Shown here: piece by piece, positions 9,979-19,077 of the stretch
Position numbering within the stretch: the stretch's first letter is position 1
Layout of the letters: each line of letters begins with the position of its first letter
Source of the DNA: Burkholderia sp. TSV86
Lineage (GTDB): Bacteria > Pseudomonadota > Gammaproteobacteria > Burkholderiales > Burkholderiaceae
DNA length: 64,000 nucleotides
NCBI RefSeq assembly: GCF_001522865.1
Contig: NZ_LOWB01000047.1
Coordinates: forward strand, 44,097-108,096
Direction of reading: 5' to 3'
The notes under the pieces: model-generated
Database searches by the model: none
What the model was told of the DNA's origin: nothing
The model's input: the letters and a program-made list of their open reading frames with translations, nothing else
Position numbers and translations under genes: made by a program

Positions 9979-10638
9979 ATGCATTCTCCGTTGGCGCTCG
10001 TGCGCGATGTGTCTTCCCCGGATGCCGCCGCGTCGGCCGCGGCTTCGCATGAATTCGACGCGCTCGAGCGGCTCGTCGGCGTGAATCTCGCGCGCTTGCG
10101 CGCCGAGCGCCAGCTGTCGCTCGATGCGCTCGCGCGGCTGTCCGGCGTGTCGCGCGCGATGCTCGCGCAGATCGAGTCGGCACGTAGCGTGCCGTCGATC
10201 AAGGTGCTCTGCAAGGTCGCGGCGGCGCTGAGGGTATCGGTCGCCGCGTTTCTGCGGCGTCATGCACTCAATGGCTTCGAGCATCTGGCCGCCGATCGCG
10301 CGGTGCGCGTCGTCAGCTCGAACGGGCGTTTCTCCGCGCGCGCACTTTATCCGGAAGGCGAATCCGCCGTTGCCGAATTCCACGAGCTGCGGATTTCGCC
10401 GCTGCATACCGAGGCCGGTACGCCGCGCGCGCCGGGCACGAGCATCAATCTCGTCGTCAGCGAAGGCACGCTCGAGTTGAGCGTGCACGATCGCCGCCAG
10501 TTGCTCGCGACGGGCGACGCCATCGTGTTCGACGCCGATCAGCCGTATACGCTGCGCAACCCGGGCGATACCGAGGCGCGTGCGTTTCGCGTCACGGTGA
10601 ATGCGGAGATTCCGCCGCGCTGGCAGGTGCCGGCATAG
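9979..10638 (+). CDS. XRE-family regulator with C-terminal cupin sensor domain
   Basis: A 219-residue one-component regulator. An HTH of the XRE type (LARLRAERQLSLDALARLSGVSRAMLAQIES, about residues 35-65) is followed by a double-stranded beta-helix cupin (about 115-215) that usually binds a small ligand. This architecture is common in SutR/PuuR-like regulators of sulfur, amino-acid or polyamine genes. The ATG has GGAG 9-10 bases upstream. It lies 130 bases after the MFS gene on the same strand; a functional link is possible but unproven. Confidence 0.88.
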   Translation: MHSPLALVRDVSSPDAAASAAASHEFDALERLVGVNLARLRAERQLSLDALARLSGVSRAMLAQIESARSVPSIKVLCKVAAALRVSVAAFLRRHALNGFEHLAADRAVRVVSSNGRFSARALYPEGESAVAEFHELRISPLHTEAGTPRAPGTSINLVVSEGTLELSVHDRRQLLATGDAIVFDADQPYTLRNPGDTEARAFRVTVNAEIPPRWQVPA

Positions 10639-10780
10639 CGGTTTGCCGGGCCGAGGTTGTCCGGCACGGCAAGCGCGCCGGTTTAGACAGTGTCTTCAGT
10701 AGGGTCTTGGCGGGTTCTCGCTGCGGCGATTTCCGCGCTGCTGTATGCTTCATCCGCCGGTCGATCCGGCATTCATGCGT

Positions 10781-10925
10781 CTTCAGGGCGGGGCGGAATT
10801 CCCCACCGGCGGTAGGCCGGCCTAGTGCCGGTGAGCCCGCGAGCGCCCGCGCGATGATGCGCGGGGTCAGCAGATCTGGTCCGATGCCAGAGCCGACGGT
10901 CACAGTCCGGATGAAAGAAGATGTG
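10781..10925 (+). promoter_or_regulatory. FMN riboswitch (RFN element)
   Basis: The conserved RFN blocks occur in order: GGGCGGGGCGGAATTCCCCA (10785 onward), CCGGCGGTAGGCC, GAGCCCGCGAGCGCC, GGTCAGCAGATCTGGT, CGATGCCAGAGCCGACGG, and TCACAGTCCGGATGAAAGAA. These build the six-helix FMN aptamer. It sits about 135 bases before the ribB start, which has its own GAGGAG site at 11043-11048. Known RFN elements repress ribB when FMN binds, in proteobacteria mostly at translation initiation. Confidence 0.95.
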
Positions 10926-11059
10926 CAGATGGTCCAGTGCGCAGCCTCGTCTGGCGCGCGGCGTTGTCCGCGTGCCGCGCCGGCGGCGTCGCGCTGTCTA
11001 TTTGCAAAGCCCTGAAACGTTTTTCGCCCAATTTTTATCCGCGAGGAGCGTTTCACATC

Positions 11060-11800
11060 ATGTCGTTTCCGTTGCCTTTGTCGTCGGCTCCCGCCGATGC
11101 ATTTTCCGATCTTCCATTGCTCGAAACCGAACCGGTGCCGCCGCGCATTGCTGCCGCGCTCGCCGCATTGCGAGCCGGGCGCGCGGTCGTGCTGCAGGAT
11201 GATCACGATCGAGAGAACGAAGCCGATCTGATCGTCGCCGCCGAGCGGCTGAGCACCGAAACGATGGCGCTGCTCATTCGCGAGTGCAGCGGCATCGTGT
11301 GCCTATGCCTGACCGATGCGAAGGTACGCGCGCTCGAATTGCCGCCGATGGCGGTGTTGAACGAGAGCAGGAACGGCACGGCGTTCACGGTGTCGATCGA
11401 GGCGCGCGTTGGTGTGTCGACGGGGGTGTCGGCGGCCGATCGCGTGACGACGATCCGTGCGGCGATTGCCAACGACGCGAAACCGTCCGATATCGTGCGC
11501 CCCGGCCACGTGTTCCCGTTGCGCGCGGCGCCGGGCGGCGTGCTGGCGCGGCGCGGCCATACCGAAGGCACTGTCGATCTCGCGATTCTCGCGGGCTTGC
11601 AGCCTGCGGGCGTGCTGTGCGAGCTGATGAATCCGGACGGCACGATGACGCGCGGCGCGGATGTCGAACGCTTTGCCGAGCAGCATGGGCTGCCGATGCT
11701 GACGATCGCCGAATTGGCGGCGTTTCGCGCGCGTCTTGCGGCACTGCGCGAGCGCGAAGCGCGAGAGGCGCGCGACGTGTACTGCGCGGACCCGGCGTAA
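11060..11800 (+). CDS. ribB: 3,4-dihydroxy-2-butanone-4-phosphate synthase
   Basis: Converts ribulose 5-phosphate to the four-carbon precursor of riboflavin plus formate. The 246-residue product carries the acidic metal-binding loop [16 protein letters not shown], the substrate loop [15 protein letters not shown], and [27 protein letters not shown]. Length fits a stand-alone RibB; there is no GTP cyclohydrolase II domain as in RibBA. The ATG with GAGGAG 12 bases upstream is preferred over an open upstream extension that overlaps the riboswitch. Regulation by FMN is shown by the upstream RFN element. Confidence 0.95.
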   Translation: MSFPLPLSSAPADAFSDLPLLETEPVPPRIAAALAALRAGRAVVLQDDHDRENEADLIVAAERLSTETMALLIRECSGIVCLCLTDAKVRALELPPMAVLNESRNGTAFTVSIEARVGVSTGVSAADRVTTIRAAIANDAKPSDIVRPGHVFPLRAAPGGVLARRGHTEGTVDLAILAGLQPAGVLCELMNPDGTMTRGADVERFAEQHGLPMLTIAELAAFRARLAALREREAREARDVYCADPA

Positions 11801-11808
11801 GCCGGTAT

Positions 11809-11841
11809 GCGGCGCTGCCGCATGCATCGCGGCAGCGCCGC
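11809..11841. terminator. Perfect 13-bp hairpin between convergent genes
   Basis: GCGGCGCTGCCGC pairs perfectly with GCGGCAGCGCCGC around a 7-base loop. It lies between the ends of ribB (plus) and the HAD phosphatase (minus). No T-tract follows, so it is a probable bidirectional transcription block or 3'-end stabiliser rather than a textbook terminator. Confidence 0.5.
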
Positions 11842-11857
11842 GGTCGGGCGCGCGATT

Positions 11858-12544
11858 TCAGGACTGCGCGCTGCCGAACTTGCCTTGCATGCCCGCGTCG
11901 ACGAGCGCGGGCAATTCCTCCATCGAACAGATGATTCGCGCGATCCCCATGTTGCGCAGCGTATCCGCGTAGCCTTCGGGGATGTGGCTTGCGCCGACGA
12001 ATGCGATCGTCTTCATGCCGGCCGCGCGCGCCGCATTCAGCCCCGACACGCTGTCCTCGACCACGACGCAGCGCGCCGGCTCGACCCCGAGCGCTTGGGC
12101 CGCATGCAGGTAGACATCCGGGTAGGGTTTGGGGCGCGCCACTTGCTGCGCGCTGAAAATGCGCTCGCCGAATACGTCGGTGAGCGACGCGCGCTCGAGC
12201 GAGCGTCGCACCCGCTCGAGGCGGCTGTTCGACACGACAGCCGCGGGCAGTGGAATTTTCGACAATGCATCGCGCACGCCGTTGATCGGCTTGAGCTGTT
12301 GCGCGAGTGCGATTTCGATGTTGTGCTCGATCGTCTCGAGAAAATTCGCCGGCATCGCAATGTCGTGGCGTGTTTCGAGGCCGGCTAGAAAGCGCGATGT
12401 TTGTTGGCCGAATGCGGCTTTTGCGTCGGCCTCGAAATCGATCGCGGGGAACGTGGCGGACAGTGTGTCGAACAGCACGCGATCGGCGATCACTTCACTG
12501 TCGACGAGCACGCCGTCGCAATCGCAGATGAGATGGTCAAGCAT
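11858..12544 (-). CDS. HAD-superfamily phosphatase, YieH-like
   Basis: A 228-residue HAD subfamily IA hydrolase. Motif I CDCDGVLVDSEV gives the nucleophile Asp and acid/base Asp. Motif II is VVSNS, and motif IV is the EDSVSGLNAARAAGM region with KPYPDVY (motif III Lys) before it. The overall pattern resembles E. coli YieH (6-phosphogluconate phosphatase) and phosphoglycolate-phosphatase-like enzymes; the actual substrate is not known. The ATG giving MLDHLICDCDG is used because the open upstream extension is Arg-rich and unlike HAD proteins. Confidence 0.85.
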   Translation of the reverse strand: MLDHLICDCDGVLVDSEVIADRVLFDTLSATFPAIDFEADAKAAFGQQTSRFLAGLETRHDIAMPANFLETIEHNIEIALAQQLKPINGVRDALSKIPLPAAVVSNSRLERVRRSLERASLTDVFGERIFSAQQVARPKPYPDVYLHAAQALGVEPARCVVVEDSVSGLNAARAAGMKTIAFVGASHIPEGYADTLRNMGIARIICSMEELPALVDAGMQGKFGSAQS

Positions 12545-13032
12545 GGGGAAACGGAACGAGGAATGCAACGAAGCGTCATGATACGTGCTTTGGCGCGGCG
12601 CACGCTCGATGCTCAAGCGTAACCGCGCGGCGCCGCGGCGGTGCGATGGCAGCCATCGCCATCCACGCAGCCGGCTCACCGCGCGTTTGACCATTGGTGC
12701 GCAACGACTCAAGCGGTTGAGCCACGCTGCCGCCGCACTCGAATCGGTGATCGGTGATGCGCGGTGGCGCGGCGCAATGTGCACCATCGCTGCGCAGTGC
12801 GCGAGCGGCGAAGAGCCGGCCACGCCGAGCGCGCCGATCTGCGCCAACCGTCGCGGCGGGCAGGCCAAGCAGCGGGCGCCGGCGGCCGACGCTGCCATGC
12901 TGTTGCCGCAGGCTCGGTCGCGCCGCCCGCCGAGCGTCACTCAAGCGCCGCCGAGGCCGGCTGCCAACAAAAACCCCTTCACGCGTTGCCGCGCGAAGGG
13001 GCGATATTTCGTACCGCGGCACGCCGCTTGGC
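12545..13032. other. Intergenic stretch, only a terminator seen
   Basis: 488 bases between the HAD gene and the aquaporin gene. Apart from the terminator at 12966-13002, nothing with coding character was seen; open frames are Arg/Ala-rich on both strands. Confidence 0.5.
12966..13002 (-). terminator. Intrinsic terminator of the glp operon
   Basis: On the minus strand CCCCTTCGCG and CGTGAAGGGG form a stem just after the aquaporin stop, followed by TTTTTG. This has the geometry of a Rho-independent terminator ending the glpD-glpK-aquaporin transcript. Confidence 0.8.
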
Positions 13033-13749
13033 TCAGTGCGTCGTGTGCAGGTACAGATAGAGATTTGCCGCGAGCACGCCGCCGACGAGCGGCCCGATCA
13101 CCGGAATCCACGCATAACGCCAGTCACTGTCGCGCTTGCCGGGAATCGGCAGCAGCGCGTGCATGATGCGCGGCGAGAGGTCGCGCGCGGGGCTCATCGC
13201 GTAGCCCGTCGGGCCGCCGAGCGAGATGCCGATACCGAGCACCAGAAGGCCGACGGGCAGCGCGTCGAGCGCACCCAGGCCGACTTGCGGCGATGCGAGA
13301 TACAACACGCCGAGAATCAGCACGAACGTACAGATTGCTTCAGTCAGCACGTTGTGCGTGACGCTGCGGATCGCGGGCGCGGTGCAGAACACGGCGAGCT
13401 TCAGGTCGGGATCGGCTTCCTTCGCGAAGTGCTGGCGATACGCGAGCCAGACGAGCAGCGCGCCCGCCATGCCGCCCAGCATTTGCGATACGACATAGCC
13501 GGCCACCTTCGACCACGCGAACTTGCCCGTGAGCGCGAGGCTGATCGTGACGATCGGATTCAGGTGCGCGCCGGAGAACGACGCGGTCACGTAGACCGCG
13601 ACGAACACCGCCATCGCCCAGCCCATCACGATGACGATGAGGTCGGCGCCTTTGCCTTTGGTGTTCGCAAGCAGCACGTTGGCGACCGCGCCGTTGCCGA
13701 GCAGCACGAGCAGAGCCGTGCCGATGAATTCTGCGATGTATGGTGACAT
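13033..13749 (-). CDS. glpF: MIP-family channel, probable glycerol facilitator
   Basis: A 238-residue six-helix aquaporin. Its position directly after glpK in a glp operon suggests glycerol entry. The two pore half-helices are HLNPIVTISLAL and YAMSPARDLSPR. The family norm is NPA in both; here the first is NPI and the second SPA. The ATG is preceded by GAGAG. Family and context point to glycerol uptake, but with altered NPA signatures selectivity is uncertain. About 125 bases separate it from glpK, and it is followed by an intrinsic terminator. Confidence 0.87.
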   Translation of the reverse strand: MSPYIAEFIGTALLVLLGNGAVANVLLANTKGKGADLIVIVMGWAMAVFVAVYVTASFSGAHLNPIVTISLALTGKFAWSKVAGYVVSQMLGGMAGALLVWLAYRQHFAKEADPDLKLAVFCTAPAIRSVTHNVLTEAICTFVLILGVLYLASPQVGLGALDALPVGLLVLGIGISLGGPTGYAMSPARDLSPRIMHALLPIPGKRDSDWRYAWIPVIGPLVGGVLAANLYLYLHTTH

Positions 13750-13873
13750 GATTGTCTCTCTACCGTTGCGGCGGGCTCGCGGCTCGTATCGCGCGGCCCG
13801 CCTGCTTGTTGTGATGCGTTTTCGTGATGGATGCCGGCATGCAGCCGGCTCAGCCGGATCGGATCGGGCGGGC

Positions 13874-15376
13874 TCAGTGCGTGTCGTCCGCCCACGCCTT
13901 GGCAGCGCGCACGGCGCGCTGCCAGCCCGCGAGGCACGTATCGACTTGCGCGCTTGCCATCGCCGGCGCGAAGCGGTGCTCGAGCTGCCATTGACTGCGC
14001 ACTTCGTCGATGCTGCCCCAGTAGCCGATCGCGAGGCCCGCGAGATACGCGGCGCCGAGCGCGGTCGTCTCGGTGATGCGCGGACGCACCACGTCCACGC
14101 CGAGCAGATCGGCCTGGAACTGCATCAGCAGGTTGTTCGCGCTCGCACCGCCGTCGACGCGCAGCTCGCCGATCCGGATGCCCGAATCGGCTTCCATCGC
14201 CTTCAGCACGTCGAGCGACTGGTAAGCGATCGAATCGAGCGCCGCGCGCGCCAGATGCGCGGAAGTCGTGCCGCGCGTGACGCCGAACAGCGAGCCGCGC
14301 GCGCGCGCGTTCCAGTGCGGCGCGCCGAGGCCGGCGAAAGCGGGCACCAGATAGACGCCGTCGGTATGCGCGACGCTGTTTGCGAGCGCTTCGATCTCCG
14401 AGGCGCTCTTGATGATGCCGAGGCCGTCGCGCAGCCACTGGACGACCGCGCCCGCGATGAAGATGCTGCCTTCGAGCGCATACGCGGTCTTGCCGCCCAC
14501 TTGCCAGGCGACCGTCGTGACGAGGTTGTTCTTCGACTCGATCGGCTTGTCGCCGGTGTTCATCATCAGGAAGCAGCCGGTGCCGTAAGTGTTCTTCACC
14601 ATGCCGGACGTCGTGCACATCTGGCCGAAGAGCGCTGCTTGCTGGTCGCCCGCGATGCCGGCGAGCGGCAGTTTCGACGCGAATACCGTGGTCTTCGTGT
14701 GGCCGTAGATCTCGGACGACGCCTTCACCTGCGGCAGCATGCTGCGCGGGATATCGAGCGCGCCGAGCAACTCGTCGTCCCAGTCGAGCGTATGGATGTT
14801 GAAGAGCATCGTGCGCGACGCGTTCGTCACGTCCGTCACGTGCAGTTCGTGCTTGGTGAAGTTCCACACGAGCCAGCTGTCGACCGTGCCGAACGCGAGC
14901 TTGCCCTGGCGCGCTTTTTCGCGCGCGCCGTCGACGTTGTCGAGAATCCAGCGGATCTTGGTCGCCGAGAAATACGCGTCGATCGGCAAGCCGGTTTTCG
15001 CCCGCACCTTTTCGCTCAAGCCCTGCGCCTTCAATTGGTCGCAGAAATCGGCGGTGCGGCGATCCTGCCAGACGATCGCGTTATAGACCGGCAGGCCGGT
15101 GTCGCGATCCCAGACGATGGTCGTCTCGCGCTGATTGGTGATGCCGATTGCGGCGATCGCCGTGCCGTTCAGGCCGACCCGCGTGACGGCCTCCGCCGCG
15201 ACGCCCGCTTGCGTCGACCAGATTTCTTGCGGATCGTGCTCGACCCAGCCCGGCTGCGGGTAGATCTGCGCGAATTCCTTTTGCGCGATCGACACGATGT
15301 TGCCTTGTCGATCGAACAGCATGGCGCGGGAGCTGGTCGTGCCTTGGTCGAGCGCGAGGATGTACTGATCCTGCAT
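13874..15376 (-). CDS. glpK: Glycerol kinase
   Basis: Phosphorylates glycerol to sn-glycerol 3-phosphate with ATP. The 500-residue product starts [20 protein letters not shown], the FGGY-family phosphate loop, and includes the FGGY signatures around [15 protein letters not shown] and [18 protein letters not shown]. The ATG at 15376 is chosen over two ATGs 3 and 5 codons upstream because a GGAG lies 8 bases before it and the 500-residue length matches E. coli GlpK. It follows glpD in the same direction. Confidence 0.96.
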   Translation of the reverse strand: MQDQYILALDQGTTSSRAMLFDRQGNIVSIAQKEFAQIYPQPGWVEHDPQEIWSTQAGVAAEAVTRVGLNGTAIAAIGITNQRETTIVWDRDTGLPVYNAIVWQDRRTADFCDQLKAQGLSEKVRAKTGLPIDAYFSATKIRWILDNVDGAREKARQGKLAFGTVDSWLVWNFTKHELHVTDVTNASRTMLFNIHTLDWDDELLGALDIPRSMLPQVKASSEIYGHTKTTVFASKLPLAGIAGDQQAALFGQMCTTSGMVKNTYGTGCFLMMNTGDKPIESKNNLVTTVAWQVGGKTAYALEGSIFIAGAVVQWLRDGLGIIKSASEIEALANSVAHTDGVYLVPAFAGLGAPHWNARARGSLFGVTRGTTSAHLARAALDSIAYQSLDVLKAMEADSGIRIGELRVDGGASANNLLMQFQADLLGVDVVRPRITETTALGAAYLAGLAIGYWGSIDEVRSQWQLEHRFAPAMASAQVDTCLAGWQRAVRAAKAWADDTH

Positions 15377-15478
15377 TTGTCTCATCTCCATCCGTAGTTG
15401 TGATTAGCGCCGCAAATGCGGCGCATGCGTTGCGTTGCAGATTGGCCAGCCTGTCTGCCGGTTGCCGCCGGGCGCGCG

Positions 15479-17011
15479 TCAGTGCGCGACGCCCGCCGCC
15501 GCGCGCGCGCCGCCGAACCAGGCGTCGAGCGCCGCCGTCACGGTGTCGAGCGTGCCCGGCGCGACATGCAGGCCGAGCTTCGAGCGCCGCCACAGCACGT
15601 CATCCGCGCAGCGCGCCCATTCGACGTCGCGCAGATAACGCAATTCCGCTTCGTAGAGCCCCGGCGCGAGCTCGGCGCCGAGTTCGGCAAGCGACTTCGC
15701 TTGACCGATCACGCGCTCGGCGCGTGTGCCGTAGGCGCGCGCATAGCGGCGCGCGAGCGCGGCCGGCAGCCACGGGTGGCGTTTCGCGAAGCCGTCGGCG
15801 AACGGCGCGAAGCGCGCCTCGGCGATGTCACCGCCCGGCAGCGGCACGCCTGCCGTCCAGCCGCGCTGCGGCGAGCCGAGCGCGTTGCACAGCAGATCGG
15901 TTGCCTCCTCGGCGAGCTTGCGAAACGTCGTGATCTTGCCGCCGAAAACGGACAGCAGCGGCGCGCCTTGGCCATCGTCCATCTCGAGGCGGTAATCGCG
16001 CGTGACGGCCGACGGATTGTCCGAGTTTTCGTCTTCGAGCAGCGGACGCACGCCGGAATACGTCCAGCAGACGTCGGCGGGCGAGATCTTACGCTTGAAA
16101 TAGCGATTGATCGACTCGCAAAGATATTGCGTTTCGTCGCGGTCGATCGCGACGCGCGCCGGATCGCTTTGGTACGCGACGTCCGTCGTGCCGATCAGCG
16201 TGAAATCGCGCTCATACGGAATCGCGAAGATGATCCGCTTGTCCGGGTTCTGGAAAATGTAGGCGTGGTCGTGATCGAACAGCCGGCGCGTGACGATGTG
16301 GCTGCCCTTGACGAGCCGCACGCTATGATGCGCGCCGCGCGCGAGCGCGCCGTGCAGCACGTCGCCGACCCAGGGGCCCGCCGCATTCGCGATCGCGCGC
16401 GCGCGCACGGCGAGCGTCGAGCCGTCGGCGCGCTGAAGCTGCGCGAGCCATTCGCCGTCGCGGCGCTCGGCCGACACGAGCTTCGTGCGGGTGAGGATCT
16501 CGGCGCCGCGTTCTTTTGCATCGAGCGCGTTCAGCACGACGAGCCGCGCGTCGTCGACCCAGCCGTCGGAATAGACGAAGCCGCGCTTGATCGTGTCGAC
16601 GAGCGGCGCGCCCGCCGGGTGGCGGTTCATGGTGATGCCGCGCGAGCCGGGCAGCAGGTCGCGCTTGGCGAGATGATCGTAGAGAAACAGGCCGATGCGG
16701 ATCAGCCACGCCGGACGCAGGTTCGGCATGTGCGGCATCACGAAGCGCAGCGGCCCGATGATGTGCGGCGCCGCGCGCAAGAGCGTCTCGCGTTCTTGGA
16801 GCGCCTTGCGCACGAGCCCGAATTCCTTGTATTCGAGATAGCGCAGGCCGCCGTGGATCAGCTTCGTGCTCGACGACGACGTATGCGATGCGAGGTCGTC
16901 CTGCTCGCAAACGAGCACGGACAGGCCGCGGCCGGCTGCGTCACGTGCGATGCCCGCGCCGTTGACTCCTCCACCGACGACGAGCAGGTCATAGCGATGC
17001 TGTTGTGTCAC
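15479..17011 (-). CDS. glpD: Aerobic glycerol-3-phosphate dehydrogenase
   Basis: Membrane-associated flavoenzyme that oxidises glycerol 3-phosphate to dihydroxyacetone phosphate and passes electrons to quinone. The N-terminal dinucleotide fold YDLLVVGGGVNGAGIARDAAGRG binds FAD; SSSTKLIHGGLRYLE and GTTDVAYQSDP are family signatures. A GTG start is proposed at 17011 (510 residues) because AGGA lies about 6 bases upstream; a TTG nine codons further upstream is the alternative. It is the first gene of the glpD-glpK-aquaporin string. Confidence 0.95.
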   Translation of the reverse strand: MTQQHRYDLLVVGGGVNGAGIARDAAGRGLSVLVCEQDDLASHTSSSSTKLIHGGLRYLEYKEFGLVRKALQERETLLRAAPHIIGPLRFVMPHMPNLRPAWLIRIGLFLYDHLAKRDLLPGSRGITMNRHPAGAPLVDTIKRGFVYSDGWVDDARLVVLNALDAKERGAEILTRTKLVSAERRDGEWLAQLQRADGSTLAVRARAIANAAGPWVGDVLHGALARGAHHSVRLVKGSHIVTRRLFDHDHAYIFQNPDKRIIFAIPYERDFTLIGTTDVAYQSDPARVAIDRDETQYLCESINRYFKRKISPADVCWTYSGVRPLLEDENSDNPSAVTRDYRLEMDDGQGAPLLSVFGGKITTFRKLAEEATDLLCNALGSPQRGWTAGVPLPGGDIAEARFAPFADGFAKRHPWLPAALARRYARAYGTRAERVIGQAKSLAELGAELAPGLYEAELRYLRDVEWARCADDVLWRRSKLGLHVAPGTLDTVTAALDAWFGGARAAAGVAH

Positions 17012-17044
17012 CCTCTGTCCTATCTTTTCGTAATACAAAATAAC

Positions 17045-17070
17045 CGAACTCGAAATGTTCGAAATCGAAC
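17045..17070. promoter_or_regulatory. Candidate GlpR operator upstream of glpD
   Basis: The sequence has alternating half-sites: GAAC at 17046, GTTC at 17057 and GAAC at 17067, giving the dyad GTTCGA-AA-TCGAAC. This resembles what I recall of GlpR operators (TTCG-containing dyads). It lies 35-60 bases before the glpD start, an effective repression position. Assignment is inference from position and the nearby glpR gene. Confidence 0.4.
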
Positions 17071-17173
17071 TTTAGCGAGCGAATTCGAAAAAGTAAAGTT
17101 CGCCTTTGAGGGTCAGTGGCGCAGTGTGCGCTAACCGACGATACTGGCGGGACATTGTCTAGAGAGGTGGCAC

Positions 17174-17545
17174 ATGCGGACCCTGATTGCGGCTGGCGCG
17201 TTGGCGTGCGTGGCCGGATGTGCGGGTGGCGGCTTTTTGTCCGGGGCGTGGGGCGGGGCGTCGCTTGCGGAGCTGCAACACACCTGCGGCGACGCGCGCG
17301 ATTACGGTGACGATGCGGGCGCCGTCTATTCGGCGTTATCCGATGCGTGGGTGGCCAAGCGCCACGGCAAGCTGACGGATGAGCGATTCTGCGCATTCGA
17401 AAACGAACTTTCGCGGCAGTATGCGGCGCAGGCGTCGAGCCATGACCCGGCCGAGCGTGGCCGTTGGGTCAATTATTTGAACGAAGCGCGCGCGCGGGCG
17501 CTAAGCTGGCGCGCGGCAGTCGATCCGACGCTGCGCGGCGGCTGA
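17174..17545 (+). CDS. Small putative lipoprotein, function unknown
   Basis: A 123-residue protein with a short signal peptide ending in the lipobox VAGC (LIAAGALACVAGC), so probably a lipoprotein. The mature part contains two cysteines (HTCGDARDY and ERFCAFENE) and is otherwise helical and charged. No family was recognised. It is divergent from glpD across about 160 bases and convergent with the small gene at 17605. Confidence 0.7.
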   Translation: MRTLIAAGALACVAGCAGGGFLSGAWGGASLAELQHTCGDARDYGDDAGAVYSALSDAWVAKRHGKLTDERFCAFENELSRQYAAQASSHDPAERGRWVNYLNEARARALSWRAAVDPTLRGG

Positions 17546-17584
17546 CGCAAGGCGGGTGGAGAAAAGGCGCGCGGGCGCACGCGG

Positions 17585-17606
17585 GATGCGCCGCGCGCGG
17601 CGCATC
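17585..17606. terminator. Perfect 22-bp palindrome between convergent genes
   Basis: GATGCGCCGCG and its exact complement form a loopless palindrome overlapping the stop of the small minus-strand gene. There is no T-run. It probably blocks read-through from both sides. Confidence 0.4.
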
Positions 17607-17802
17607 ATGAATAGCGCAGCTTGATCGAACGCAGCGCGGCGTCGCCGCTTTCGGTGACGCAGTATTTTTTGCCGGAGCCGAGCGATTCCAGCTTCACGAG
17701 TTGCCGTTCAAGCAGCGCGTCGAGTTCGTCGCGGTCCATGTCGGCTTGATCGGGGGCATCCTTCACAAGCAACAGCGTGGCGAATTCATGCGGACTTAGC
17801 AT
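17605..17802 (-). CDS. Small conserved-looking protein, 65 residues
   Basis: It starts MLSPHEFATLLLVKDAPDQ, has GGAGA 7-11 bases before the ATG, and ends in SIKLRYS. The pattern (short helices, then ALLERQLVKLESLGSGKKYCVTESGDAALR) looks like a small winged-helix or HTH fold in which the end resembles the beta-wing of MarR-like proteins (LTESG). Function is unknown. It lies downstream of glpR on the same strand, with about 300 bases between. Confidence 0.6.
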   Translation of the reverse strand: MLSPHEFATLLLVKDAPDQADMDRDELDALLERQLVKLESLGSGKKYCVTESGDAALRSIKLRYS

Positions 17803-18116
17803 CGTTCTCTCCAAGACAACCATACTGTCGAAATGGCCGGTACATGAGTCCGGCCGAGTTACCCAGCAAGGGAAGGCGTTGGGGGGAAAGCCGCTGCCCG
17901 GCCATGATGCGATCGACGTCGCCCCGGTTGCACGTCACGCGTGCAACCGCGCCGGGGAATTGGAGTTTAGTCAAGCCGGCGGGCATCTACAAATCGCGCC
18001 CCAATAATTTTTTGATTGACATCAGGGGAACCGGCAAATGGCCTGATGGGCGCGGCAATTCCTTGATTTCACTTGAAGTTCTGGGTGCGGCGCAGCAGTG
18101 TGCGGCGCGCGGCCGG

Positions 18117-18896
18117 TCAGTCGGCGACGTAGACTTGCGTGCCCGCTTGGGCGATGGTCTCGGCCATTTCGTCGGGCGGCTGCTTGTCGGTGAAAAGGAC
18201 GTGGATCTGATTCAGGTGCCCTTGGCGCACGAGCGCGGGGCGGCCGAATTTCGAATGATCGGTGACGAGATAGACGGTGCGCGCGTGCTCGATGATCGCC
18301 TCGGCCACCCGGACCTCGCGCGTGTCGAAATCGCGCAGCGTGCCGTCGGTTTCGATCGCCGAGGTGCCGATGATCGCGTAATCGACCTTGAACTGGCGGA
18401 TGAAATCGATCGCGAGTTCGCCGACGATGCCTTTGTCCCACGGCCGCACGATGCCGCCCGTGATCAGCACCTCGCATTCGGGGTAGCCGCTCATCATGCT
18501 TGCGACGTTCAGATTGTTCGTGATTACGTGCAGGCCGCGGTGGCGGTTCAGCGCCCGTGCGACCTCCTCGGTCGTCGTGCCGAGATTGATGAAGAGCGAA
18601 GCCTGATCCGGGATGTGCGATGCGGCGAGCGCCGCGATCCGGCGTTTCTCGTCGTGAAACATCCGTTGACGCGCAGTGTACGACACGTTTTCCGAGCTTG
18701 TCGGCAGGCTCGCGCCGCCGTGGTAGCGGCGCAGCAGGTTCAGATCGGCGAGCCAGTTGACGTCGCGGCGGATGGTTTGCGGGGTGACGCTGAAATGTGC
18801 GGCAAGATCGTCGACGGTGACGAAGCCGTCGCGCTGCACCCATTCGAGCAATTCCTGTTGGCGCGCGTTCAGGGTGAGGCGGGGGTCTCGTGTCAT
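18117..18896 (-). CDS. glpR: DeoR-family repressor of glycerol-3-phosphate genes
   Basis: The 259-residue product has an N-terminal DeoR helix-turn-helix (LLEWVQRDGFVTVDDLAAHFSVTPQTIRRDVNWLAD) and a C-terminal sugar-phosphate sensor domain (LFINLGTTTEEVARAL, VITNNLNVASMM, VLITGGIVR, AIIGTSAIETDG). This matches GlpR, which is released from DNA by glycerol 3-phosphate. Its position beside glpD, glpK and the aquaporin supports the assignment. It is divergent from the gamma-glutamyltransferase gene. Confidence 0.9.
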   Translation of the reverse strand: MTRDPRLTLNARQQELLEWVQRDGFVTVDDLAAHFSVTPQTIRRDVNWLADLNLLRRYHGGASLPTSSENVSYTARQRMFHDEKRRIAALAASHIPDQASLFINLGTTTEEVARALNRHRGLHVITNNLNVASMMSGYPECEVLITGGIVRPWDKGIVGELAIDFIRQFKVDYAIIGTSAIETDGTLRDFDTREVRVAEAIIEHARTVYLVTDHSKFGRPALVRQGHLNQIHVLFTDKQPPDEMAETIAQAGTQVYVAD

Positions 18897-19077
18897 AGGC
18901 TGTTTCGGTGTCCGATTCGGCTCGATTGATCGGTGGGCGGGTAGCGTTCCCGCATTGTAAGGCGTGTTCGTGCGTATTCATGCTATTTGCGCATGGATTT
19001 ATGTGACAAATGAATTTGTTGGAACGCTGCGTTCGCGCTGCAATGACCGGTTCCGCTTTGCCATCCGGGTGCCCATC

